Shown: in pieces, positions 24,647 to 34,500 of the stretch | Layout of the letters: each line of letters begins with the position of its first letter | How positions within the stretch are numbered: the stretch's first letter is position 1 | From: Bradysia coprophila | Lineage: Eukaryota > Arthropoda > Insecta > Diptera > Sciaridae | Assembly: GCF_014529535.1 (NCBI RefSeq) | Contig: NW_023503606.1 | Location: forward strand, 223,126 to 287,125 | Direction of reading: 5' to 3' | Length of the DNA stretch: 64,000 nt | Notes under the pieces: generated by a model | The model's input: the letters and a program-made list of their open reading frames with translations, nothing else | Databases searched by the model: none | Told to the model about the DNA's origin: nothing | Made by a program: the position numbers and the translations under genes

Positions 24647-26364
24647 TGCACGGTGTCGGATTGTTCATAAACAAGCGGTGGTCGGATCGCATAACTCACA
24701 CGAAAAGCATATCCGACCGAGTGATATACGTAAGCCTGAAGATAAATAACAGATACAGTGTCAAATTAATTCAGGTTTACGCACCCACGTCCACCCATGA
24801 TGACGAAGAAGTAGAAAGATTCTATGAAGATGTCGAGAAAGCTCTGGACGAAAACCCATCACATTACCAATATCTATTCGGTGATTTCAATGCGAAGCTG
24901 GCAAAACGAGAAGAAGACTCCGAAGTTTCTATTGGTAGTTTTAGCAACGACCAAAGAAATGAGCGTGGAAATACTTTACTCAACTTCCTACAGCAACACA
25001 ATTTGTACGCAATGAATTCAATTTTTTCAGGAAAGCCTCAACGGAAATGGACTTGGGCTAGTGCAGATGGTGTAACGAAAAATGAGATCGATTACATCAT
25101 AACTGGCTGTAAGTCAACCGTTAAGAACGTTACGGTCCTAAACAATTTCTCAACAGGTAGTGATCACCGAATGGTTCGTGCAAGAGTCACGTTAAATACC
25201 AGATTTCAAAGATCACAACTAGTTCAAAAAAGTGAAAGGATTGACGTACAACGGCTTTACACACAAAATGAAGAATTTGCTACGAAAATGACTGCCGAAT
25301 TAGATAACGTCAACAATCAATGTGAAACATTGGACGAATTGAATACCAAAATCGTCGATACAATAATGGGTTTCATGAAATCCAAATGCAAATCCGTCCA
25401 AGGGAAAGAATCAAAACTCAGCAGAGAAACGTTAGACCTGATCGCAAGCAGAGCAGAGTTGGTACAAAACGGAGGACGAGATTCGGTGGAATACCGGAAC
25501 TTGTCTAAAAGTATCAACAAAGCAAGGAGATCAGATGAAAGAAAATATAATGTCCAATTGGCTCAAAACATAATTGAAGCTAACTGCAATATGAAAGTCC
25601 TACGGAGAAAAATGACAAACGCCAAAAAAGAAATCTTCAAATTACGAGACAAAACAGGAACGATCCAAACGGATCGAAATGCGATATTAAACATTGCAAC
25701 AGAATTTTATGAGAATTTGTTTTCTTCAGCAAGACAGAGTCCAACGGAAGAAACCGAAGATAGACCAATAATAAGAAACGTGGGATCGGAGGATATGCCC
25801 AACATAACTGTTGATGAAGTCAAGACCGCAGTAGCCGAGATGAAAAACAAAAAGTCTCCCGGAGAAGATGGTGTTCCAGTGGAAGCAATTAAACTGGGTG
25901 GAGACTCCTTATTAAAGGCAATCACGGCTTTGTTTAATCAATGTCTCCAATGGGAAGAAGTACCAGAAGCCTGGGAAAATGCGGTAATTACATTGCTGCA
26001 TAAAAAAGGAGACATAACAAAGCTGGAAAATTACCGGCCCATAAGCCTATTGTCAACACTCTACAAGTTGTTTATGAAAATCATTACGAAGAGGAACACT
26101 AACAAGTTCGACTTCTACCAACCTGTTGAACAAGCTGCTTTCAGATCTGGTTTCAGCACAAACGACCATTTGCAGGTGATGAGAACGCTTATTGAGAAGC
26201 GTCGTGAATACAACATCGACACAGTCTTGCCATTCATAGACTTCGAAAAAGCTTTCGATTCAGTGGAAACATGGTCGATATTGGACGCATTAGACGAATG
26301 TAGAGTAGACTCAAGGTACTCCAACACAATTCGATATGTGAACAAAAATCTACTTCATGTATAA
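24640..26364 (+). pseudogene. RTE element, endonuclease and reverse transcriptase
   Basis: Encodes the remaining endonuclease (GVGLFINK, VYAPTS, FGDFNAKL, NEIDYIITG, GSDHRMV; Asp/Asn/His catalytic positions kept) and the first half of the RT (KNKKSPGEDGVPVE, NYRPISLLST, PFIDFEKAFDSVE with a catalytic Asp). The frame breaks just after 26360; GVRQGDTILPKLF and PFADDIV follow in another frame at about 26400-26545. The open frame extends upstream to 24544, but 24544-24639 overlaps the previous segment and is not the real frame. Confidence 0.85.
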
Positions 26365-26539
26365 AACTTCATAAGAGCACGGAGAAATTTAGAATCGGCC
26401 GAGGTGTAAGGCAGGGTGACACCATTTTACCGAAATTATTCACGGCGATTCTGCAGAGTGTTTTTAGGAAGTTAAACTGGAGTAAAATGGGAATAAAGAT
26501 AAATGGAGAGTACCTGAGCAATCTCCCCTTTGCTGATGA

Positions 26540-26547
26540 CATTGTTA
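26540..26547 (+). repeat. Left 8-bp target duplication (CATTGTTA) of the 120-bp palindromic element
   Basis: Repeated perfectly at 26668-26675. The codons read FADDIV, so the insertion cuts the catalytic box of the RTE reverse transcriptase. Confidence 0.85.
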
Positions 26548-26667
26548 GGTGTTAAGGAATCTCGCGCCGCGTCATTCACAATAATTCACAAAGTGTCATA
26601 TTCCTTATACGAAATGTGTCAAAATGTGAATTATTGTGAATGACGCGGCGCGAGATTCCTAGCAACC
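26548..26667. mobile_element. 120-bp palindromic MITE, copy 1
   Basis: Nearly perfect inverted repeat over its whole length, with arms containing AATCTCGCGCCGCGTCATTC and AATAATTCACA. The two extreme ends differ slightly (GGTGTTAAGG and, inverted, GGTTGCTAGG). It is flanked by 8-bp direct repeats. The same size and sequence occurs, in opposite orientation, at 28094-28213. The 8-bp duplication fits hAT- or P-type transposases; the family is not determined. Confidence 0.85.
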
Positions 26668-27419
26668 CATTGTTACCGATAGCAGCGAATCTAGGTCAGG
26701 CTCAGCTTATGCTACAACAGTTAAGTGAAGAGGCAAGCAAAGTTGGCCTCAAGATGAACTTATCGAAAACAAAAGTCATGACCAACATCGGGGGCGATAG
26801 AGAAATCAAAATTGGTGACACTGTCATTGAACGATTCGACAGCTACGTATATCTAGGACATAAACTGAAGTTAGGTCTGGACAACCAGACTGCAGAAATA
26901 AGACGTAGGATTGGTCTTGCATGGGCAGCGTTCGGAAAACTCAGACTCATTTTCAAAAGCAAAATGAATAATAGTCTGAAACGCAAAGTTTTCGACACTT
27001 GTGTCCTTCCAGTGCTCACTTATGGAGCGGAAACGTTAACTTTAACAAAAGCATCTGAAGATAAATTGAGAGTGACACAAAGAGCCATGGAACGGAGTAT
27101 GCTTGGAATAACACTCAGAGACAGAATGACAAATCAATGGATTCGACAACAAACCAGGGTCGTTGATGTCATGGAAAGAATAGCATCGCTGAAATGGAGC
27201 TGGGCGGGACATATTGCAAGAAGGACAGACGAACTTTGGACCAAAAAGATCATGAACTGGCGACCATATAAAAGACGAGCTATAGGTAGACCACCAGAGA
27301 GATGGACAAACGGAATTAAGAATATTGCAGGTACAAACTGGCAGCAAATGGCAATGGATCGTACGAAATGGAAAGAAGTTGAAGAGGCATACATCCAGCA
27401 GTGGATAGAAACAGGCTGA
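26668..27419 (+). pseudogene. RTE element, C-terminal part of ORF
   Basis: Encodes the region after the FADD box: LGQAQLMLQQL, GLKMNLSKTKVM, VYLGHKL, LPVLTYGAETL and the terminal WAGHIARR..W..K...W.P motif usual in these elements, ending with TGA at 27417-27419. An additional one-base shift exists just after the 120-bp insertion, so removing that insertion alone would not give one open frame. Confidence 0.8.
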
Positions 27420-27432
27420 AAAAGAAGAAGAA

Positions 27433-27447
27433 GATATGAATCTTTGG
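27433..27447 (+). repeat. Right target-site duplication of the RTE element
   Basis: GATATGAATCTTTGG, identical to 23832-23846. Minus-strand LINE-2 coding (DFLCQRF) resumes immediately after it. Confidence 0.85.
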
Positions 27448-28093
27448 CACAAAAAATCGCAAATGGAATGAGTTATTGATCCGGAGATTTTCATTTCGAT
27501 CAGCTTTTGAATGAGGATGTCCCTAGAAACGAGGTCGTATGCAGCTCTCAAATCGACGAACGTGATAAGAGTTGTTAATTTCGCATTGAAACCGTCTTGT
27601 ATTCGTTGACATAGAAATGCAGCTTGATCTATTGACGATTTATGTGGTTGAAGTTCTTTATTTAACCGATTCATTATCATTTTCTCATAAAGTTTGCAGA
27701 TAATGGATGTTAATGCACTTCAAGCAAAAGTGATCATAGTGGTCAGCTGCAAGAAGTAGTCTATTTTACATGTAAATATTTTTCAGTGTTTTACAGTTGT
27801 GTCACTGTCACTGTCACGTTTCAGTACGTTCAGTACCCTATTTAGAGTACCACTCATGCTTGAAGTGTGTTGGTTGCTCACATTTTCTGGTGTAAGATCC
27901 TGGGAATTAGAAATTCAAGTCAAGCGAATAAGAAATGTGATACATAGATGGCGTTGCAATCGGATATCTGCAACTTTATTGTAAACCATTCGATTAATTA
28001 ACAATTCTTCGTCTAATTGGCGAACTATTCCTGTAAATCCTTCACGTAAACAGAACAAAATTTGTGTGTAGTTTCAAATTGTTACTGGGGAAT

Positions 28094-28213
28094 GGTTGCT
28101 AGGAATCTCGCGCCGCGTCATTCACAATAATTCACATTTTGACACATTTTGTATAAGGAAGATGTCACTTTGTGAGTTATTGTGAATGACGCGGCGCGAG
28201 ATTCCCTAACACC
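28094..28213. mobile_element. 120-bp palindromic MITE, copy 2, upstream of Ndc1
   Basis: Same length and family as 26548-26667, opposite orientation, a few mismatches (central TATAAGGAAGATGTCAC region). Flanked by a perfect 8-bp duplication TGGGGAAT (28086-28093 and 28214-28221). It ends about 350 bp before the Ndc1 start codon. Confidence 0.85.
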
Positions 28214-28221
28214 TGGGGAAT

Positions 28222-28562
28222 GCATAGAAATCGGGAGTTCGGTATCAGAAGTTGTAGTACATTTCCGAGCCAACCCGAAAATTATACTAGATCTTGACTT
28301 TGGAATCCGTTGGAATTTTGATGTCGGCTTTTTTGACGTTTCGTTATGTCAAACGATTTAACCCAACTTTTTGTAGCGGTTAGTTAGCCATTTGAACATT
28401 TAAAATTACCTTTCGATAATTGGTTGCTCTCCCGAAAAAACTCAGACGCAACGCATATTACATTGGCATAAGATGTACGTTTGGCAATACATGTCTTGAA
28501 TCAGTGCAAAACCATTCTAATTAACTCAAAATTGTTCTTTTAAGCTCGCAAATGAAGTTAAA
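28222..28562 (+). promoter_or_regulatory. Upstream region of Ndc1
   Basis: About 340 bp of non-coding sequence between the palindromic MITE and the Ndc1 ATG. It must hold at least the proximal promoter/5' UTR; I cannot identify a TATA box or initiator with confidence. Confidence 0.3.
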
Positions 28563-30266
28563 ATGTCAAAGGAACAAGTCTGCCGAAGAATTTGTAACAT
28601 TCGATTCGTCGAAGCTATGCTGTACAGTGCCGCTTTGCAGCTGTTGCTTCTGACTATATTCCTCGTTCTAATGAAATTCAGCATATTTCACCCGTTCAGC
28701 TGGATCACTGACACACTATCGGTTTTGCTGTCATTCCGGACGATTTTATGGTTCGTTCCACTGTTGGCCGTTGTACTGTTGTATGGAATATGCCTGGGAA
28801 ATCAATATCTACAGAAGCCACAGTACTATCCGACTAGAGCGCTGTGGATCTATCAAACAACTTTACCGAATTGTGCATTTTTCGCCGTCCACATTATCTT
28901 CTGCATTGTCACGGCCTGGATGCATTCGAATTATTCGATTGTCAGCCGGGACAACCAGGTGAATTGTATGCCGAATCGGAACTGTGTTCACGAGACGTCG
29001 TTGATGTCGATCGTTTATGGTATATACGTGAGCTCGTACTACTTCTTCGTCAAAGGACCTATTGACACCACCTACTCCATCATTCAACAAAACGTTTACA
29101 TGAAAACCAGATCAAGTCTGGTTTCGCTATTGGGCAAAAGCGTTTTGCAGTCGATCGGACCATTGTTCACATACTTGTTGCTGTATGTCGTTCTGCGCGG
29201 CTCAATCAAATATTACATTGCCGCCACATTCAATATGGACTTCTACGACGCATCGATATTCAATTTGACGCAAATCTTTTATCTGTGGATTTTGAGCGCA
29301 CATCTGCTGTGCAACATGATGGCAATCACAACTCTGTTCAAAATATGCGTCGAAAAGTATACTCAGTTTCCCATTGTGGACAGTCCACTACAAACGGATG
29401 GCTCAACACTGACACTGAACGATGCACTTTCATCGGACATAGCTTGCATTCGAAAATTGGCCAGCTACGATTTATTCACTTTGGCCAATTCAAGCGATGC
29501 TACCAGACGAATGGAAATTTTCGCCCTATCGATGCCTGGTGGCCATCCATACAATTGGACAACATTGAGTGCAACATGCCTTCAACAGATGGACTCGTAT
29601 CACGACCTACTATCCAAATCAATCGAACAAATAGTTCAAGATAACAAAACGAACATAAATATGAACAATCGACTGGGCCGACCAGTGCCGATCAGTGTCA
29701 CCGTTGCCGATAAAGTTCGATTCCGTCAATATAATTCAAACTATGGAATTCGTAACATGTCCACGACTGGAGTCTATACCACTGATACGCCGGCCACCGA
29801 GCAAATCAACGACATCATGGGGAAAATAAAATCGCGTTATGCTGCCCTGAAAGCGTACATCATGAACCTTCCCGGCATCTACTACTTCTTCGGCGAGAAG
29901 TTTTCGTCGAAAATTGATTTTCATCTGCATGACGCCGAAACTGTTGCTTGGGTGTGCCAGGGACTGTCTTGTCTTGCCGCCCAATCGTTGAAGGAAGACA
30001 AATACGGCGTTGTGCACAATAGTCTGGTGAAAATTATGACGTCGCTGTTGAAGTTGAGAAAGTCGGCGGATAAAATCTTCGACACAAGGTTGGACATCCA
30101 ATCGTCGCAATTGAAGTGTGTGCATTTGAGGAATACGCTGGGCCGTTGCCTGTTTCAGCTGTGCTCGACGTTCGAAGAATATCTGACGGATCTGATCACC
30201 GATCCCAACGAATTACAACAATTTATTTCCATTACTCGAAATCCAGAAATATTGAGTTTTAGCTAA
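28563..30266 (+). CDS. Ndc1: Nucleoporin NDC1 (transmembrane nucleoporin)
   Basis: A 567-residue intronless ORF. NDC1 is an integral membrane protein that anchors the nuclear pore complex in the pore membrane and helps insert new pores. The N-terminal half shows about six hydrophobic segments (roughly residues 18-42, 54-78, 100-122, 148-165, 188-212 and 235-260). The C-terminal half is soluble and faces the pore, and includes the conserved pattern around DLFTLANSSDATRRMEIFALSMPGG with the R..IF.LS.PGGHP signature of the family, ending ITDPNELQQFI......ILSFS. Length and layout match animal Ndc1. The start ATG sits in AAAATGTC, a good context for insects. It is convergent with the GNBP gene downstream. 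No frame damage. Confidence 0.92.
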   Translation: MSKEQVCRRICNIRFVEAMLYSAALQLLLLTIFLVLMKFSIFHPFSWITDTLSVLLSFRTILWFVPLLAVVLLYGICLGNQYLQKPQYYPTRALWIYQTTLPNCAFFAVHIIFCIVTAWMHSNYSIVSRDNQVNCMPNRNCVHETSLMSIVYGIYVSSYYFFVKGPIDTTYSIIQQNVYMKTRSSLVSLLGKSVLQSIGPLFTYLLLYVVLRGSIKYYIAATFNMDFYDASIFNLTQIFYLWILSAHLLCNMMAITTLFKICVEKYTQFPIVDSPLQTDGSTLTLNDALSSDIACIRKLASYDLFTLANSSDATRRMEIFALSMPGGHPYNWTTLSATCLQQMDSYHDLLSKSIEQIVQDNKTNINMNNRLGRPVPISVTVADKVRFRQYNSNYGIRNMSTTGVYTTDTPATEQINDIMGKIKSRYAALKAYIMNLPGIYYFFGEKFSSKIDFHLHDAETVAWVCQGLSCLAAQSLKEDKYGVVHNSLVKIMTSLLKLRKSADKIFDTRLDIQSSQLKCVHLRNTLGRCLFQLCSTFEEYLTDLITDPNELQQFISITRNPEILSFS

Positions 30267-30819
30267 AGACACTGCGTGGTACACCAGATGATGAGCATTT
30301 TGTTAAACGAATTTTCCGAAAGTAAATTATTATAAACAAACGTTGAGCGGGTTTGCTATTCTCATTCGTCGATGATTACTGTTCCAGCTTTGCCGCAGTT
30401 TAGCGAAGATAAAGGAGGTGAGTGAAATTCGATTAGCTTTGAACATTATGTTTGATTTCCATTTGGGTTACTACACAAGGCGATCTAGCTCGTAAGTTTA
30501 TGTTTCGAAGGATGTGCCGTACAACCTAAGGAGAAAAAGCTCTAACGTATACCTCAGTGAGCTTCTTACATCATTAAACTACAATGTTGGTGACAGAATG
30601 AAGGTACTGATGCCACAAAAGGAATAAAATTTCAAAAAGCAAATTTTTATCGAAACGACTGTCGTACCTCACAAGCTATAAGAACTTGAACTTGCTCGGC
30701 ACGACAGACCTTTCCATAAAAAATTTGTTTTTAGTGTGGCACCAGTTTCATTCATCCAGTTGGATTTTCAACGATGTCAGTTGTCAGTTGATGTCAAAAA
30801 AAATTCTTCGAAAACCGGA

Positions 30820-31100
30820 GACATACACTTTCCTTACAGAAATTTCTCGAGGTACACGAACGTACATGGTTGTATGGGGTGTCATTAGAAAGGTAATTTT
30901 ATGTTGTTTCAAGGCAAAAGGGTCTTATGGGGATTTGGAAGCATCTACGACGAAATATGAGAAGTTGTTGTGATTAAGTGCTTTTTCATCGTAGAACTCC
31001 GTAAAACTCTATTTGCCCTGAAACAACATGAAAGTACCTTTCTAATGACACCACACACGACCATGTACGTTTCGTGTACCTCGAGAAATTTCTGCAAGAA
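30820..31100. repeat. Inverted repeat with ~100-bp arms
   Basis: 30824-30925 and 30996-31097 are inverted copies; each contains AGAAATTTCTCGAGGTACAC, GGTGTCATTAGAAAGGTA and TGTTTCA or the complement. A related single arm occurs at 47380-47450 in the Rpn6 intron. Confidence 0.7.
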
Positions 31101-31237
31101 GCATGCATGTTTCCACTTTTTGATCAGCAAACAAGTTTCGAAGATTTTTTTTTAATCAACAGACAACCAGAGCCAGTCAGGAAGAAGGGGAAAGTTCGAA
31201 GAATTTTTTTCATCGATCGAAAGGTGTTCCAGTTTTG

Positions 31238-31402
31238 CAGGGGCGGATCCATCTATGAGTGGTAGTCGCAACCGCCCGGGTCAGAAGGTTAAATTTTATG
31301 ACTTTTGTATATAAAAATTGCAATTTATCAAAAACCGCCCGGGTCAGAGCTATTTTGAGTTTAAAACAGCCCGGGTCACAAATTTTTCTGGATCCGCCCC
31401 GG
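31238..31402. mobile_element. hAT-like MITE
   Basis: 165-bp element with inverted ends CAGGGGCGGATCCA and TGGATCCGCCCCGG, flanked by an 8-bp direct repeat CAGTTTTG (31230-31237 and 31403-31410). The interior carries three GCCCGGGTCA words. CAGGG-type ends plus an 8-bp duplication indicate a hAT-derived MITE. Confidence 0.75.
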
Positions 31403-31463
31403 CAGTTTTGATCAATCAAATTACTCTTCTATCGAAAGGGCGCCTCCTTTAGCTCAATGATTT

Positions 31464-31469
31464 TTTATT
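31464..31469 (-). terminator. Poly(A) signal of the GNBP gene
   Basis: TTTATT on the plus strand (AATAAA on the coding strand), about 100 bp after the stop codon at 31569-31571. Confidence 0.5.
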
Positions 31470-31568
31470 CCTAAAATACTTTGCTGTCAATCAGATTTTA
31501 CAATTCAATCGACACCTAAAGTTCAGTCAATTGCATCGTCAGTCAATCAATCAGAAAAAAATCCAAGC

Positions 31569-34500
31569 TCAAATCGACCACACTTTAACATAGTCCACTT
31601 GCAGTCCACTGTTCTGTCGGTTCCACGTACTGTTCCATTGTTCAACGTCATTCCAAAAATTCAGTTCCGCCTTTGGACTTGTATTCGTCCACGGTTTTAC
31701 AAAATTGCCGTAACCATTCCGCGATGCGTCGGGAAAGTCGGAAATACCTCCAACGCCGACACCAATCGACAGAAAAAACTAAGAGAGGCAAGTGCAACAT
31801 TAACATCAAATCGATATTCTGACATGCGAGTGAGTTACTTCTTTGTCGAACGGTGCCATAAATTCCCCGGCATACAACTGTGCCGAAACAGACACATTGT
31901 TCGTTCTTGCCAGATCCCTGAAACCTCCTTCGATTGTTCCGTAAGTCGCGCCATCAACATAAAGTTCGAGAGATTTATTTGTCCATCGCAACTCATATGT
32001 GTGAAAGTCGTCTCCGAAATGATGCTCATTGAAAGTGCTCTGAGTATGAGACAAAAGTTATTCAAATGACTTGTGTGTCACATCACCATGCCATCACCGT
32101 ACATACCCTCATCCAAAGATCTCGGAATTTTTCACGACTCACTAACACAGCTCCACCCGACAATTTACGACCATCGATCGGTTCATCGTTTTTCGTTTTG
32201 AGATTTTCATTTCCGCGAATGAATGCCACTCGTAACTGTCCAGAGTTGAAGCGCGATGTACCGTAATCGTTTCCTATCGGCTCCAAGCTCAGTTCTAAGA
32301 TAAATACAACGGAAAATTAGTTTTGTGAAGGAGTACGAAGACCAATCAGTGTTTACGTGGATGCAACCAGTCTCCTTTCGGTAATTTAGCTCGTATCTCC
32401 ACTCGTCCATATTTGAACGTAAACGTTTGTTTTGTCTTGATTTTACACGACACCACTGGTGGAAGGATTGTGAAATGTTGTGCTGTTCTCACACACTCGG
32501 CTCGTGTGTCGACTACCGCCGTACACCTATCAAAGAAATAAATTTGTCAAAATGCAACAGTCGCTCTCAATAAGTCATTTGATGTCCAACACACCTGTCT
32601 GCAAAGTCAAGCGTTCCCGACCTTATCGAATCGGTTGTGAATCCAGGAATATCGCACAGAATCTTCGGGAAAATGTTAAAATAGCCGTCTCTCACATAGC
32701 AAATGTCCGGTAAATTCTGATACGATACAAATTCGGCGTCCTCAGTGTCCAGGGGCATTTTGACTCCATTCTTCCATGACTTAGAGAGACCAGTGCCAGA
32801 AAAGTGTTCCTCGAATATTATTTCATTCCGGCATACCGGCTTTCCTCTAACAGTTGTTATAGACGGTTGACAATCCAAGCCATCATCACCATTGTCCGGG
32901 CGAACGGTTGGTATGGTAGTACTCCGTGTCGTTTGCCATGATGAGGTGGTGCCTCTAGTCATAGGCGTCGGAGTTGTTCTTGTTGTGCGTTGTGTAGTTC
33001 GTGTGGTTGGTCTTGTAGTTGTGGTTCTAGATGTGGTTGTACGTCCTGTTAGGAACATTATTAGAATTCTTTGCATAGCAGATTAATGTTTCAAAGCATA
33101 CTGAATGTGAACCGGAACTCCTGGTCATCTAAGACATATCCCAAACTTTCGTGTTGCACATAGACCCAAAAATACAGGATGTCGCCTTCCATTACTTGTC
33201 TGTTTCTATTTTCATAGGCCCAAACGCCATTTTTGGCTCTTAACACGTCCTGCCGAAGGTCACCTTCTTCGTTTCCAAAAAATCTTTTATTTATGTTCCC
33301 GTGAAATCCAAACATCGTAATACCGGGCTCATCTTTGAACAGAAGCCATTAAAAGAAATCAGAAATCATTAAAATGTGTCGACAGGAAATGCTTTACGTT
33401 TTGCGTTCTTTTATTTAACAAAAATTGTGGATCCCCTCTTGCTCAACAACATCAATAAATTTCTTTGCTCATTGGGTCTGTGTGCTGATGACTAATTTCG
33501 CAAATTTTGTGTAAACAATAAAATACGAATAGCTTTTGATGATACGAATCTACGAATGTATTCTTGATGAATCAATAAGAATATGTTGTGACGATAAGAC
33601 CGGTACGGTAACCCTGCTGCAAGACAAGATATGAGTGATTCATTCAATTTATGTGTCGGATTCATTTCGTTATCATTTCGAAAAGAAACTGGTTGTAAGA
33701 AAAGAGATTTTCGGATCTTTGAGAAGAACAGTTATAGTGATGCTGCACATCAATGCAAATAGTTTGTAGCGATGTTGAACACTTTCCTTCATACAACAAC
33801 ACAGTAATCGATGGTAATTCGTATGATAGATCCTTTAAGGAGTTACAGATCCAACTAACACTAACCTTCAGGTCCTTAGGGGCCATTCAAAAATTACGCA
33901 CGCGGTGGACGGTTAATTTTTGACCCCCGCACGCGTTTTTCATATAAAAATGTCTGATTTCTGACCCTTCCCCCTCCCCCCTTAGGTGAGTGCGTAATTT
34001 GTGAATGGCCCCTTAACCTTTTTCACTATCCTTTTCCGTTTTTGGATGGGTTTTCACAATAATTCTATAACCAATACGATGCCTTCCTAATCTTTGGTCA
34101 CGGCAGAGTAAAGTAAACCAGGCAGGAGAATGGAGAAGAGGACGGAAATACATTCAAAGGAGGGACGTAAATCACGTTACAATCGTTTACGTATTCGTTC
34201 CTTGTATCGTCAAATCGACTGCTCTTGCCTGGTTTCCTTATCATAAACAAATTTATACCGATTTTAATATGCGATAGCTCTTTTGAACGGGCTCGAATAG
34301 TTCTAGAAAATAGGAAGAAATTTGACCATTTTAATTGAGCTGCAGCGCTGCAAAAAACGCTACAGAAAATGACAAATTTGGACGAAAATTTTCATCTTTC
34401 ATCTTTCAATTTCAACAGATTGGGGTTCTTTGGAAAGGCTCGTCGAGACTAGGAATTAGGATAAAATACTAGGAAGTTTGAGATCACTGAATGGAAGAAT

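Larger units (their letters stand above)
23847..27432 (+). mobile_element. RTE-type non-LTR retrotransposon, near full length, with target duplication
   Basis: 3586 bp between perfect 15-bp direct repeats, including a 120-bp insertion plus 8-bp duplication. It has a 5' leader, an APE-type endonuclease, a reverse transcriptase, a C-terminal region ending at 27419, and a short AAG-rich tail (27421-27432) in place of poly(A), as is common for RTE elements. The RT and endonuclease resemble the elements often annotated as craniofacial development protein 2-like. Frame breaks near 24630, near 26360 and around 26547-26670 make it inactive. Confidence 0.9.
22105..27720 (-). mobile_element. Minus-strand LINE (LINE-2), split by two later insertions
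   Basis: Pieces in order on the minus strand: 27448-27720 (RT start, ALTSIICKLYEKMI, TFVDLRAAYDLVS), 22950-23831 (QVKRGVPQGAVS, ILYADDLAIMV, YKMYIHPLLTYGAELL) and 22105-22494 (C-terminus with CPLC..E....H...C zinc-knuckle-like residues). The first gap is the RTE element at 23847-27432, bounded by a 15-bp target duplication; the second is the family A repeat at 22495-22946. A small frame break lies near 23755. It is 5' truncated. Clade is uncertain within the jockey/R1-like group. Confidence 0.85.
30267..31568. other. Spacer between convergent Ndc1 and GNBP genes
   Basis: Contains the Ndc1 3' UTR (no perfect AATAAA seen), a fold-back repeat at 30820-31100, an hAT-like MITE at 31238-31402, and the GNBP poly(A) signal. 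No coding sequence supported. Confidence 0.5.

Noticed and set aside
27042..27680. One continuous minus-strand protein of 212 codons
   Set aside because: Only the first ~80 codons (LINE-2 RT) are real; the frame crosses the right target duplication at 27433-27447 and continues by chance as antisense of the RTE element.
32892..33086. Plus-strand Val-rich ORF
   Set aside because: It is the antisense of the Thr/Arg-rich linker exon of the GNBP gene.
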